The notes under the pieces were generated by a model. It was not told the origin of the DNA. It saw only the letters and a program-made list of their open reading frames with translations, and ran no database searches. Shown here piece by piece: positions 50,620 to 58,326 of a stretch of DNA of 64,000 nucleotides (positions are counted from its first letter, which is position 1; the number at the start of each line of letters is the position of its first letter). The position numbers were made by a program, and so were the translations under genes. Origin of the DNA: Micromonospora vinacea (GTDB lineage: Bacteria > Actinomycetota > Actinomycetes > Mycobacteriales > Micromonosporaceae); the NCBI RefSeq assembly GCF_015751785.1, contig NZ_JADOTY010000001.1, positions 6,820,001 through 6,884,000 of the forward strand. Reading direction: 5' to 3'.

Positions 50620-51055
50620 GGACTCCCCCTCGATAGCTGGCCAGGATCCGAAGGTCTCATCCCGACTCCGATTCGACGACGGCAGGACTCCGGCATTCCC
50701 GATGCTCTCGGTTTTCGACTCGACGGTATCGGGGGGCACTGGATCACCAGTTGACGCGCGCGGGGCCTCTATCCACATTCACATAACTCCCGCCTTCCGT
50801 AGCCGGCCTGGTCGTGACGAAAGCGGGCGCGTCGAATGTGCGCGGAGCAGCACCGGTGCATGCGAGTAAGAGTCTGTCAAGTCGGTCGGACTACCGTTCT
50901 TGGTTTGTGCGCGGGCCGGTTTGGCACCAGTCAGCGCAGACAGGTCCGAAGCGCTCACCGGAATCGGTATTACGTCGGTCCGCGCATGTCGGGAGAAGCC
51001 GTTTACGGCTGCGGTGACCTGCCGAACGGCGATTGGCGAATATGAGGAAACGTCC
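50620..51055. other. Divergent region between FAAL and TPR genes
   Basis: 436 bp with no supported gene. The open frame continuing upstream of the FAAL ATG has no hydrophobic or family signature. GAGGAAA lies six bases before the GTG start of the TPR gene. No clear operator was seen. Confidence 0.4.
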
Positions 51056-51784
51056 GTGAGTTTCAGTGAGAATGTCCGTTCGGCCTTCCGACGCGGTGAG
51101 ACCGATGCCGTTGTGCGCATGAGCGGGGCCGAGGTCGAGCGCGCCCAGGCGGCTGGCGACCCGGCCGGCGAGGTGGAGGCCCGGTACAGCCTCGCCAGGG
51201 TCGCCCTCCGCGGCGGTGACCTGCGCGGCGGAGAGGCCCGCGCCCGCGAGGCCCTGGACGTCGCGCTGCGCTCCCGCAACCGAAGCCTCGAGGAACGACC
51301 GAGGCACGTGTTGGCCGCCGTGGCCCGCATGTCCGGCGACCTCAGCCGTGCCCGGGTGCTCTACCAGGACAGCATTGCCCTCAACGAGGCTCTGGACCAG
51401 CCCAGGATGGTCGTCTCGGAAACGCACAATCTCGCCCTCTGCGAGTTGGGGCTGGGCAACCTCGACGTGGCGAAGAGGCTGATGGCCGAAAGCCGCGAGC
51501 GGGTCTTTCGAAACGGCTGGGCCGACTTCGTGCCGTACGTCTGCGTGGCGGGTGCCGCGCTCGCCTCCGCCGAGGGCGACCATGCCCGCGCCGCCCGCCT
51601 GAGCGGCGTCGCGGAGGCCGCGTTCGCGGCGCTCGGCCAGATACCGGACCCCGACGACGCTGCCGACCTCACCGCCGTGCGTACCGCTGGGGTGAAGGCG
51701 CTCGGCGTGAACGCATTCGCTTTGGAGCGCGCACGAGGTAAGCACCTCGATGCGCGTACGGCGCTCGACGAGGAGCACCCCTGA
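51056..51784 (+). CDS. Small TPR-repeat protein
   Basis: 242 residues from a GTG at 51056 with GAGGAAA upstream. Almost the whole protein is helical tetratricopeptide-like repeats: AGDPAGEVEARYSLARVALR, GGDLRGGEARAREALDVALR, MSGDLSRARVLYQDSIALNE, HNLALCELGLGNLDVAKRLM and CVAGAALASAEGDHARAARL. The last resembles the C-terminal TPR region of LuxR- and AfsR-type regulators ('A......G....AA.L.GAA.A...'). It has no DNA-binding or ATPase domain, so it is either a free adaptor or a split-off regulator tail. It is divergent from the FAAL gene and cytoplasmic. Confidence 0.8.
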   Translation: MSFSENVRSAFRRGETDAVVRMSGAEVERAQAAGDPAGEVEARYSLARVALRGGDLRGGEARAREALDVALRSRNRSLEERPRHVLAAVARMSGDLSRARVLYQDSIALNEALDQPRMVVSETHNLALCELGLGNLDVAKRLMAESRERVFRNGWADFVPYVCVAGAALASAEGDHARAARLSGVAEAAFAALGQIPDPDDAADLTAVRTAGVKALGVNAFALERARGKHLDARTALDEEHP

Positions 51785-51831
51785 CCGCAGGGTCCACCGG
51801 GCAGGGCAGCTCCCGATCGAGGAGACTCCGC

Positions 51832-52385
51832 GTGATCCACCCGTCCCACCCATCGTGGGCAGGCCGCCTCCGGTTTCGGGGATCGCTCGTCGCGCTCGCC
51901 GTGACGGTGTTCGCCGGCGGTCGGCTGACCGCCTGGCACGGTCTCCGCGAACGGGTCCCGCGTCGAGCAGGCCGCCGCCGTGTTCGGGCAGGGCACCACC
52001 GTGGTCAGCCCGCTCGCCATGACCGCCGTCACGACGGTCGTCGCCCGGGGGCGCTTCGAGCAGCCGAAGCTGCTGCTGGACCCAGCCCCGGACACGCCGG
52101 CCGCCGATGTCGACCTGAGGCCGGCGTCGGTCAAGGGGGGTCCGGGCCATGAGGCACGAGGTGGTCACCGCCGGCACCGGCGCTGCGCTCGAGAATGCGC
52201 CCGGCAAGCCGGTATACGGCAAGACTGAAAACGCCGAGTACGACAACAACCCGGCCCACACCCACTCCTGGTTCGTCGGCTGGCAGGGCGACGTCGCGTT
52301 CGCCGTTTTCGTGGAGGGTGGCGGATCCAGCACCTGGTCCGCCGTCCCGATCGCGGAACGCTTCCTCCGCGCCCTCCCCCGTTGA
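51832..52385 (+). pseudogene. Internally deleted penicillin-binding protein lipoprotein
   Basis: A GTG at 51832 gives an N-terminal membrane signal (SLVALAVTVFAGGRLTAW, where the family lipobox would be TAC). Within about 45 codons the frame changes to QAAAVFGQGTTVVSPLAMTA and VTTVVARGRFEQPKLLLDPA, the transpeptidase domain near its end. A further shift gives REVVTAGT-like MRHEVVTAGTGAALENAPGK, PVYGKTENAEYDNNPAHTHS and WFVGWQGDVAFAVFVEGG. The KTG active-site triad has become KTE, and the SxxK and SxN motifs lie in the deleted middle, so no transpeptidase activity is possible. Confidence 0.7.
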
Positions 52386-52565
52386 CACGTGCCGTACCCG
52401 AGCCTGAACCGATCACGGGCATGCCTCGTGTGGATGTCGAACGGCTTCCGGATCGCCTGGGAGCCGGTAGACCCAGTGGAGAACCCCGGATGATGCGCAA
52501 GCACTTGACTCCCTTCGTCGCCCTGCTGGCCGCCGGCGCGGTGTTCGACGTCCACCAGCCGGATC

Positions 52566-52771
52566 ACGCGGACGCCGCCGTCGCCACGGCCGAGGCGATC
52601 GCGCTGCTGCGTCAACTGTCCGAGGAACATCGCGCGGTACTCCTGCACACCTACCTGGCGGGACGGACGACACACCAGACAGCCCGCGTACTCGGGGTTC
52701 CGGTCCGCACGGTCAGGTCCCGGCACCGCCACGCACTGTCCACCCTGCGGGCGAGTCTCCTGACACCATGA
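52566..52771 (+). pseudogene. ECF sigma region 4 fragment
   Basis: TAEAIALLRQLSEEHRAVLL, then HTYLAGRTTHQTARVLGVPV and RTVRSRHRHALSTLRASLL, is sigma region 4.2 of the SigL/SigK-like ECF type. Region 2 is absent. An ATG at 52491 could start a 93-residue protein, but its first 25 residues (RKHLTPFVALLAAGAVFDVH) do not belong to any sigma factor. It is most likely a relic lying next to the dead PBP gene. Confidence 0.45.
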
Positions 52772-52956
52772 CCGGCAGCGTCCGGGTACGGCGGCGCTGG
52801 CGCACCCGGTGGTTCATCTGGCCGCGAAGCCCTCGTGGTCACCGTGAGCCGGGGATCATGCCGGTGCGTCCTCTCTGCTGGTGATCCACAGCCGTGATCG
52901 CCACGTGGACGGCGCCGGTGGACGGTCGGCCTCGGTGCCGCCCACCGGCACGACCG

Positions 52957-54234
52957 TCAGGCGGATGTCACAGCCGACCTGCTCCGCCCCACGGTGGTGA
53001 GGTAGAGGATCAGGCCCGCGGTGGTGAGGGCGAATCCCGCCCACACTGTGGAAAGGGTCCCCCACCCGAGGCCGAGGGTGACGGCGCCACCGATCGCGCC
53101 GAGCGAGTTGGCGAGGTTGAGGGCGGCCAGGTTGAGGGCGCCCATGAGGGCGGGCGCGTCGGGCGCGAACCCGGTCAGCCGCACCTGGATCGTGGGGATG
53201 GCGAACATCATGCTCGCTCCGACACCGAACAGCGCCGGCAGGAGGATCAGGATGTTGCTGCCGGCAAGGCCGATCGCCACGAGCACCACCAGCACGTAGC
53301 TGAAGCCGTAGATCAGCGGGCGGCTGCCGTGCCGGTCGGCGGCCCGGCCCCCGTAGTAGTTACCGACGGCCATGCCGAGGCCGAAGACGGCGAGGGCGAC
53401 GGGGATGAGCGACGGGCGCTCCCGCGCCGCGTCGGTGACGAACGGCCCGATGAACGTGTAGACGGCGAAGATGCTCGAGATTCCGAGCGCCGCTACCGCG
53501 ACCATGAGCCAGACGTTGAGCCGCCGCAGGGCGCCGAGTTCGCGGGCCACGGAACTGCCGCGCAGGTCGTCGGTGCGGGGCAGCCACGCCAGCAGCGCCG
53601 CGCCGGCCAGCAGACCCACACCGACCACGGTCCAGTAGGTCGTGCGCCATCCGAAGTGCTGTCCCACGAAGGTGCCGAGCGGTGACCCGATGATGGTGGC
53701 CACGGTCAGACCGCCCATCACGGTGGCGAAGGCCTTCCCGCCCTTTCCAGGACCGTAGACGTAGGCGGCCACGACCGCCCCGGCGCCGAAGAACGCACCC
53801 TGCACGCTTCCCGTGATGAACCGGAAGACGACGAGGGTCGCGATGGTGGGGGCCAGCGCCGAGAGCACGTTACCGACCAGGAAGAGCGCGATCAGGCCGA
53901 GCAGAAGGGTGCGGCGGTTGGCGCGGGCCGCGAGGAGGGTGATCGCTGGTGAGCCGATCATGACGCCGAACGCGTAGGCGCTGATCGCGTACGTCGCGAC
54001 CGGGATGGACGCGCCCATGTCGGAGGCGAAGAGTTGGATAATTCCGTTGCTGCCGAACTCGCCGGTGCCGATGGCGAAGGTGCCCAGAGTCAATGCGAAC
54101 AGGGTCAGCCCGCGGCCGCGACCCGACGCCGCGGTGTGCCGGCTCTCCTCGGCGGCGCACTGGGATTCGTACGCCTTGTTGTGCAATCCGGCATGAGCCG
54201 GGGCGAGCAGGCTTCTGCTACCTGACGCAGTCAT
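52957..54234 (-). CDS. MFS transporter (DHA1, AraJ-like drug or sugar efflux)
   Basis: 425 residues; AAGGA lies upstream of the ATG at 54234. Twelve hydrophobic helices start at about residue 42 (TLFALTLGTFAIGTGEFGSN), after a basic cytoplasmic tail. The loop 2-3 motif appears as GSPAITLLAARANRRTLLLG. The antiporter motif C-like stretch is AYVYGPGKGGKAFATVMGG. It belongs to the DHA1 class that exports drugs, arabinose-like sugars or acids by proton antiport. It is divergent from the large SARP gene at 54558. An 11-bp-phased direct repeat next to its probable -10 (TATGTG near 54275) suggests the SARP controls it. Confidence 0.95.
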   Translation of the reverse strand: MTASGSRSLLAPAHAGLHNKAYESQCAAEESRHTAASGRGRGLTLFALTLGTFAIGTGEFGSNGIIQLFASDMGASIPVATYAISAYAFGVMIGSPAITLLAARANRRTLLLGLIALFLVGNVLSALAPTIATLVVFRFITGSVQGAFFGAGAVVAAYVYGPGKGGKAFATVMGGLTVATIIGSPLGTFVGQHFGWRTTYWTVVGVGLLAGAALLAWLPRTDDLRGSSVARELGALRRLNVWLMVAVAALGISSIFAVYTFIGPFVTDAARERPSLIPVALAVFGLGMAVGNYYGGRAADRHGSRPLIYGFSYVLVVLVAIGLAGSNILILLPALFGVGASMMFAIPTIQVRLTGFAPDAPALMGALNLAALNLANSLGAIGGAVTLGLGWGTLSTVWAGFALTTAGLILYLTTVGRSRSAVTSA

Positions 54235-54557
54235 GGTGCCCGTCCTTACTGGGAGTTACATTTCCGGGCACATACTGGCGACGGCCTCTTGACGGCCTCT
54301 GGGTTCCGGTCCACCGAGCGTCCAGTGGGCCAAGCGCCTCGGGCGACATGGGCGTCGTTGTTGTCGCCTCATCACATTCGCGAGGTTTCCGCCCCGCTCC
54401 GCCCCCAGTCCGACGGCTGTCTGTTTCGCTGGCGACGAAAGGGCTGGTCAGCGAGGCGGACGTAGACTTGGCGGCACCGCCGGCGACGAGATTTTCGTGA
54501 TCCGTTAACCGCAGTCCGCCCCTGACGGGTCACCCGGAACAACAGCAGGAGATTGAA
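54235..54557. other. Divergent promoter region, MFS transporter / SARP
   Basis: 323 bp holding the SARP-type direct repeat (54280-54301). On the MFS side, a TATGTG -10-like element lies four bases past the repeat. On the SARP side, CAGGAGA precedes the TTG start at 54558. No gene is seen. Confidence 0.5.
54280..54301. promoter_or_regulatory. SARP-type direct repeat (11-bp period)
   Basis: GACGGCCTCTT followed directly by GACGGCCTCTG gives two copies of the heptamer GACGGCC exactly 11 bp apart, one helical turn. SARPs bind such repeats just upstream of the -10. Read on the minus strand, the repeat ends four bases before TATGTG, upstream of the MFS gene. The SARP genes at 54558, 58310 and 44971 are candidate binders. 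Confidence 0.55.
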
Positions 54558-57533
54558 TTGTCGAACCCGGCCGGTGCCCTAGCCGTCCGCGCCAACGACG
54601 GACCAGGTCCGGCCGGCGGCACGCTGCACTTTGAGATCCTGGGGCCCTTGCGGCTCTGGCGCGACGGCGTCGAGGTCGACGCCGGGCCCCGGCAGCAGTG
54701 CTACCTGCTGGCCCTGCTGCTGGCTCGGGCCGGGCGGCCGATCAGCACGAGCGAGCTGATCGAACTCGTCTGGGGCGAGGACGCTCCGTCCAGCGCCCCC
54801 AACGTCATCCACAAGTACGTCGGCGCGCTGCGGCGACTGATGGAACCCGCGCTCCCACTGCGAGCGACCGGCTCGTACCTACGGCGCCACGGCGACGGTT
54901 ACCTATTCGCTCCCGCCCCGGGCATGCTGGACCTGGTCAGTTTCCGTGAACTCGCCAACGCCGCCAGGGCTCGTCTCGCCCTGCGGCACCGGGACGAGGC
55001 ACTGGACCGTTACGTCGAGGCGCTGGGGCTCTGGCGCGGACCGGCGGGCGACACGTACGCCTCCGGGACCTCCGCGACGTCGATCTTCTCTGGGCTCGAC
55101 CGCGAGTTCTTCGACGTGTGCGTGGCCGCGGCCGACCTGGCGGTATCGCTGGGCCATCCGGAGCGGGTGCTGCAACCCCTGCGGCTGGCCGCCTCGATGG
55201 CGCCGCTGCACGAACCCATCCAGGCGAGCCTGATCTCCGCCCTGGGCGCGGCCGGCCACCAGGCCGAGGCACTGGAGGTGTTCCGGACGGCACGCCTCCG
55301 CCTCGTCGAGGACCTGGGCATCGATCCCGGCGAGGCCCTTCGGGCCGCGCACCGCCAGGTGCTGAGCCAGACGCCGACGTCGGCGGTGGTAAACGGGGCC
55401 GGCGGCGAGACGCAGGCATTCGATCAGTTCCCACCGATGCCGCTGGTGCGGCCGGCGCAACTACCACCCGACCTACCCACCTTTGTCGGCCGCACCGACG
55501 AACTCGCGGCTCTCGGCGGTCTGCGCGACGACCTGGGCGACACCCGACGGACCGGTCCGCTGATCGTCGCTCTTGACGGAATGGGCGGGGTCGGCAAGTC
55601 CACGCTGGCCGCGCACTTCGCCCACCTGGTTAGCGGCGAATTCACCGACGGCCAGATGTACCTGGACCTGCGCGGTGACCAGGCCGAGGTCGGGAGCGCG
55701 TCCACCGAGGATGCCCTGGGGTCGCTGTTGTCCTCTCAGGGTGTCCACGTGTCCAGCGTTCCGGAGACGCTCGCGGCGCGCGTCGGCATCTACCGCAGCC
55801 TCACCGCCGGCAAGCGTGTCCTGGTGCTCCTTGACAACGCACGGGACTCGGCGCAGGTACGCCCGCTGCTGCCGAACTCGACGGAGAGCCTGGTCCTCGT
55901 GACGAGCCGCAATCCGCTCGTCGAGCTTGCCGCCCTCGACGGAGCCCACCTGCTGCACCTCGACCCTCCGGACATGGAGACCGCCCGCAGGCTGGTCCGG
56001 CGCCGGCTCGACCGTGCGCCGAACCGTCCCGTTCCGGACACTGCCGCGCCGGCAGGCATCCTGGACGAGATCATCGAGTTGTGCGGTCGCCTGCCGCTGG
56101 CGTTGGCGATCCTGGCTGGGCGACTGAGCGCTCGGCCGCGGCTTTCCCTCGCGACCGTGGCTGCGGAGCTCCGCGACGGCACGCAGCGGCTGACGGCCTT
56201 CTCCGGCAGCCAGGGCGTGCGCGACCCCCGAACCGCGTTCGCCTGGTCGTACCGCCAGCTCAACCCGGAGGCCGCCCGTCTCTTCCGGCTGTCCTCCGCG
56301 GCCATGGCGCCGGGCATCTCGGCCGAGGCGTTCGCCAGCCTGTCGGAAACTCCGCCGCGGGTCGCGCACGCCGCATTGCGGGAACTCGCCGACGCGGCGT
56401 TGCTGGACGAGGACGACAAGGGCCGGTTCACGTCGCACGTTCTGGTCAAGGCGTACGCGCAGGAGCTGTTTCTACAGGAGGAGTCCGCGTCGGACCGGGA
56501 TGCGGCGATCAGCCGGCTGCTGCAGCATTATTTGCACAGCAGTTACCACGCGGCGATCGTGCTGGCGCCGCAGGGATCGATGGTCGCCCCGTCGCCGGCG
56601 CCGGCCGGTGTCGTTGTGGAGCGGCCCACCAGCTACGGCGACGCGATGCGATGGTTCGAGAACCACTGCGACGTGTTACCCGAAGCGGTACGGCTCGCCA
56701 CCGACGGAGCCTTCGGCGTCGTCCCGTGGCAGCTGGCCCTCGCCATGCAGCAGTGGTTGCAGCGCAGCGGGCGATTCCACGACTGGCAGGATGTCATGCG
56801 GCTGGCACTGACGTCCGCCCGCGACCGGGGGGATCGGATCGGCGCGGCACGGGCCATGCGGAGCCTGGCCGACTCCTGCTACTACTTCGCCGCCAACGAG
56901 GAGGCCCTCGACCTGCTCTCGCGGGCCCAGGAGATCTTCGCGGAGCACGGCATGTTCGCGGAACAGGCAATGGTCCATACGAGCTTGCACCGGATCCACA
57001 GTAAGCTCGGCCGGCACGAACGTGCGCTCGAGGAGACCGACAAGGCGCTGGTTCTGTACCGGACGGCCGGCGTTGAGCAGGGTGAGATCTGGTCCTCGGC
57101 GGCCCGGGGACGCTCGCTCGTCCGGCTCGGCGCGCTCGACGAGGGCATGTCCTGCCTGGCAGACGCGCTCGCTCGCAACGCCAACGCCGAGTGGAAGACA
57201 GACGAGGCCGACATCCGCATCGGCATCGCCGAGTGTCTTGGTGAGATGGGCCGTCCGCGCCAGGCCGTGGAGCAGCTTGCGCAGGCGGTCGAGGCGGCCG
57301 TCGAGGCGCAGAACCGCATCGGCGTCTTCCAGGCGTCGATCCTGCTCTGTGAAGCGAGGCTGGATCTCGACGACGTGCCGGGCGCCTGCCAGGAATGGCG
57401 GAACGCCTGCGACGCCATGCACTCGATGCAGAACGGCGGAACCCGGACCATGCGCGACAGGGTCTGCGACATGGGCGACAGGTTGCAACATGTCACCGAG
57501 TTCTACCCGCGATCCCAGGACACCCAGCGGTAG
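54558..57533 (+). CDS. Large SARP regulator (BTAD, NB-ARC, TPR), paralogue A
   Basis: 991 residues from a TTG at 54558, with CAGGAGA upstream. Winged helix (about 22-115): LHFEILGPLRLWRDGVEVDA, then LVWGEDAPSSAPNVIHKYVG. BTAD (about 125-270): LDLVSFRELANAARARLALR, RLVEDLGIDPGEALRAAHRQ. The linker PPMPLVRPAQLPPDLPTFVG leads to the NB-ARC ATPase: Walker A DGMGGVGKSTLAAHFAHL (about 339-356), Walker B RVLVLLDNARDSAQVRPLLP (about 420). The TPR part spans about 690-970. It is a close paralogue of the SARP at 58310-61330 over the full length. It is divergent from the MFS gene and convergent with a GNAT gene. AfsR-like proteins bind promoters as ATP-dependent oligomers. Confidence 0.95.
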   Translation: MSNPAGALAVRANDGPGPAGGTLHFEILGPLRLWRDGVEVDAGPRQQCYLLALLLARAGRPISTSELIELVWGEDAPSSAPNVIHKYVGALRRLMEPALPLRATGSYLRRHGDGYLFAPAPGMLDLVSFRELANAARARLALRHRDEALDRYVEALGLWRGPAGDTYASGTSATSIFSGLDREFFDVCVAAADLAVSLGHPERVLQPLRLAASMAPLHEPIQASLISALGAAGHQAEALEVFRTARLRLVEDLGIDPGEALRAAHRQVLSQTPTSAVVNGAGGETQAFDQFPPMPLVRPAQLPPDLPTFVGRTDELAALGGLRDDLGDTRRTGPLIVALDGMGGVGKSTLAAHFAHLVSGEFTDGQMYLDLRGDQAEVGSASTEDALGSLLSSQGVHVSSVPETLAARVGIYRSLTAGKRVLVLLDNARDSAQVRPLLPNSTESLVLVTSRNPLVELAALDGAHLLHLDPPDMETARRLVRRRLDRAPNRPVPDTAAPAGILDEIIELCGRLPLALAILAGRLSARPRLSLATVAAELRDGTQRLTAFSGSQGVRDPRTAFAWSYRQLNPEAARLFRLSSAAMAPGISAEAFASLSETPPRVAHAALRELADAALLDEDDKGRFTSHVLVKAYAQELFLQEESASDRDAAISRLLQHYLHSSYHAAIVLAPQGSMVAPSPAPAGVVVERPTSYGDAMRWFENHCDVLPEAVRLATDGAFGVVPWQLALAMQQWLQRSGRFHDWQDVMRLALTSARDRGDRIGAARAMRSLADSCYYFAANEEALDLLSRAQEIFAEHGMFAEQAMVHTSLHRIHSKLGRHERALEETDKALVLYRTAGVEQGEIWSSAARGRSLVRLGALDEGMSCLADALARNANAEWKTDEADIRIGIAECLGEMGRPRQAVEQLAQAVEAAVEAQNRIGVFQASILLCEARLDLDDVPGACQEWRNACDAMHSMQNGGTRTMRDRVCDMGDRLQHVTEFYPRSQDTQR

Positions 57534-57536
57534 CCC

Positions 57537-57557
57537 TTCCGGCGTCAGCGGCCGGAA
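57537..57557. terminator. Small hairpin between SARP A and GNAT gene
   Basis: TTCCGGC-gtcagcg-GCCGGAA is a perfect 7-bp stem in the 31-bp gap between convergent stop codons, in a position to end both transcripts. Confidence 0.45.
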
Positions 57558-57564
57558 TCGACGG

Positions 57565-58326
57565 TCACCGTGCCGTGAAGATGGTCCAGCTGGTCACCAG
57601 ACGAAAGCCCATCGACTCGTAGAGCGGCCGGCCCATCACGCTGGGCAGCAGGTAGGCCCACTCGGCGCCGGCGGCGACGCCATCGTGCAGCACGGCCTCG
57701 GTGATCGCCCGGCCCAGGCCGCGACCCCGCGAGGACGGAACGACGGCGATGTTGTAGACGCCGATGGCGTCGGACGTCCGGATGCCGAAGCCGGTACCGA
57801 CCGGCCGTCCGGACTCTTCGGCCAGGTAGCCGGCCATGGAGGCGGCATCGAGGACGCCTCCGCCCATGAGTGGACCGAAGATACTCTCGGGAGCTTCGAA
57901 GCCCTGGGCGAGGACCTCCGTGTAGATGTCGCTCTTCACCGCGCCGACCTGGCGCACCAGTTGGCGCTGTGCCGCGCTCGACCGGAACACGAGGTCGCCC
58001 GCGGCGCAGGCCAGCAACGGCACATCGCTGCGCTCGACCAGCCCGTGCCGGGCCGCGAGATCGACGACGTCGTCACCCGCAGCACGCCGGACCATGATTG
58101 ACCATCGCACGCCCTGACTGCCGACCTCGGTCGCCATCTCGTTGAGCGAATCGAGATCCGGTTCCGCCGTCATGTCGTAGGCGGCATTCAACAACGGCAC
58201 ATCACTGCGGGTCACCGCCGCGCGGGCGGTGCCTCCCTCGGCGTACCAGCCCTTCGGAGTCACACCCACGAGTGACTCGAAGGCGTCAAGATAGGCTGCC
58301 GTCATCCGATCAGCGGTGCTGCGCAT
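57565..58326 (-). CDS. GNAT-family N-acetyltransferase
   Basis: 253 residues from an ATG at 58326, preceded by GGAAGGGAACGGCG and overlapping the 3' end of the upstream SARP gene by 17 bp, so the two are translationally coupled. The acetyl-CoA site is IAVVPSSRGRGLGRAITEAV (about 185-204, the Q/RxxGxG/A motif). The C-terminal WAYLLPSVMGRPLYESMGFR is the usual GNAT ending. The N-terminal 120 residues (WYAEGGTARAAVTRSDVPLL onward) look like a second, degenerate GNAT lobe. It would acetylate an amine of unknown identity. Coupling to a SARP suggests resistance or tailoring within the same regulon. Confidence 0.89.
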   Translation of the reverse strand: MRSTADRMTAAYLDAFESLVGVTPKGWYAEGGTARAAVTRSDVPLLNAAYDMTAEPDLDSLNEMATEVGSQGVRWSIMVRRAAGDDVVDLAARHGLVERSDVPLLACAAGDLVFRSSAAQRQLVRQVGAVKSDIYTEVLAQGFEAPESIFGPLMGGGVLDAASMAGYLAEESGRPVGTGFGIRTSDAIGVYNIAVVPSSRGRGLGRAITEAVLHDGVAAGAEWAYLLPSVMGRPLYESMGFRLVTSWTIFTAR

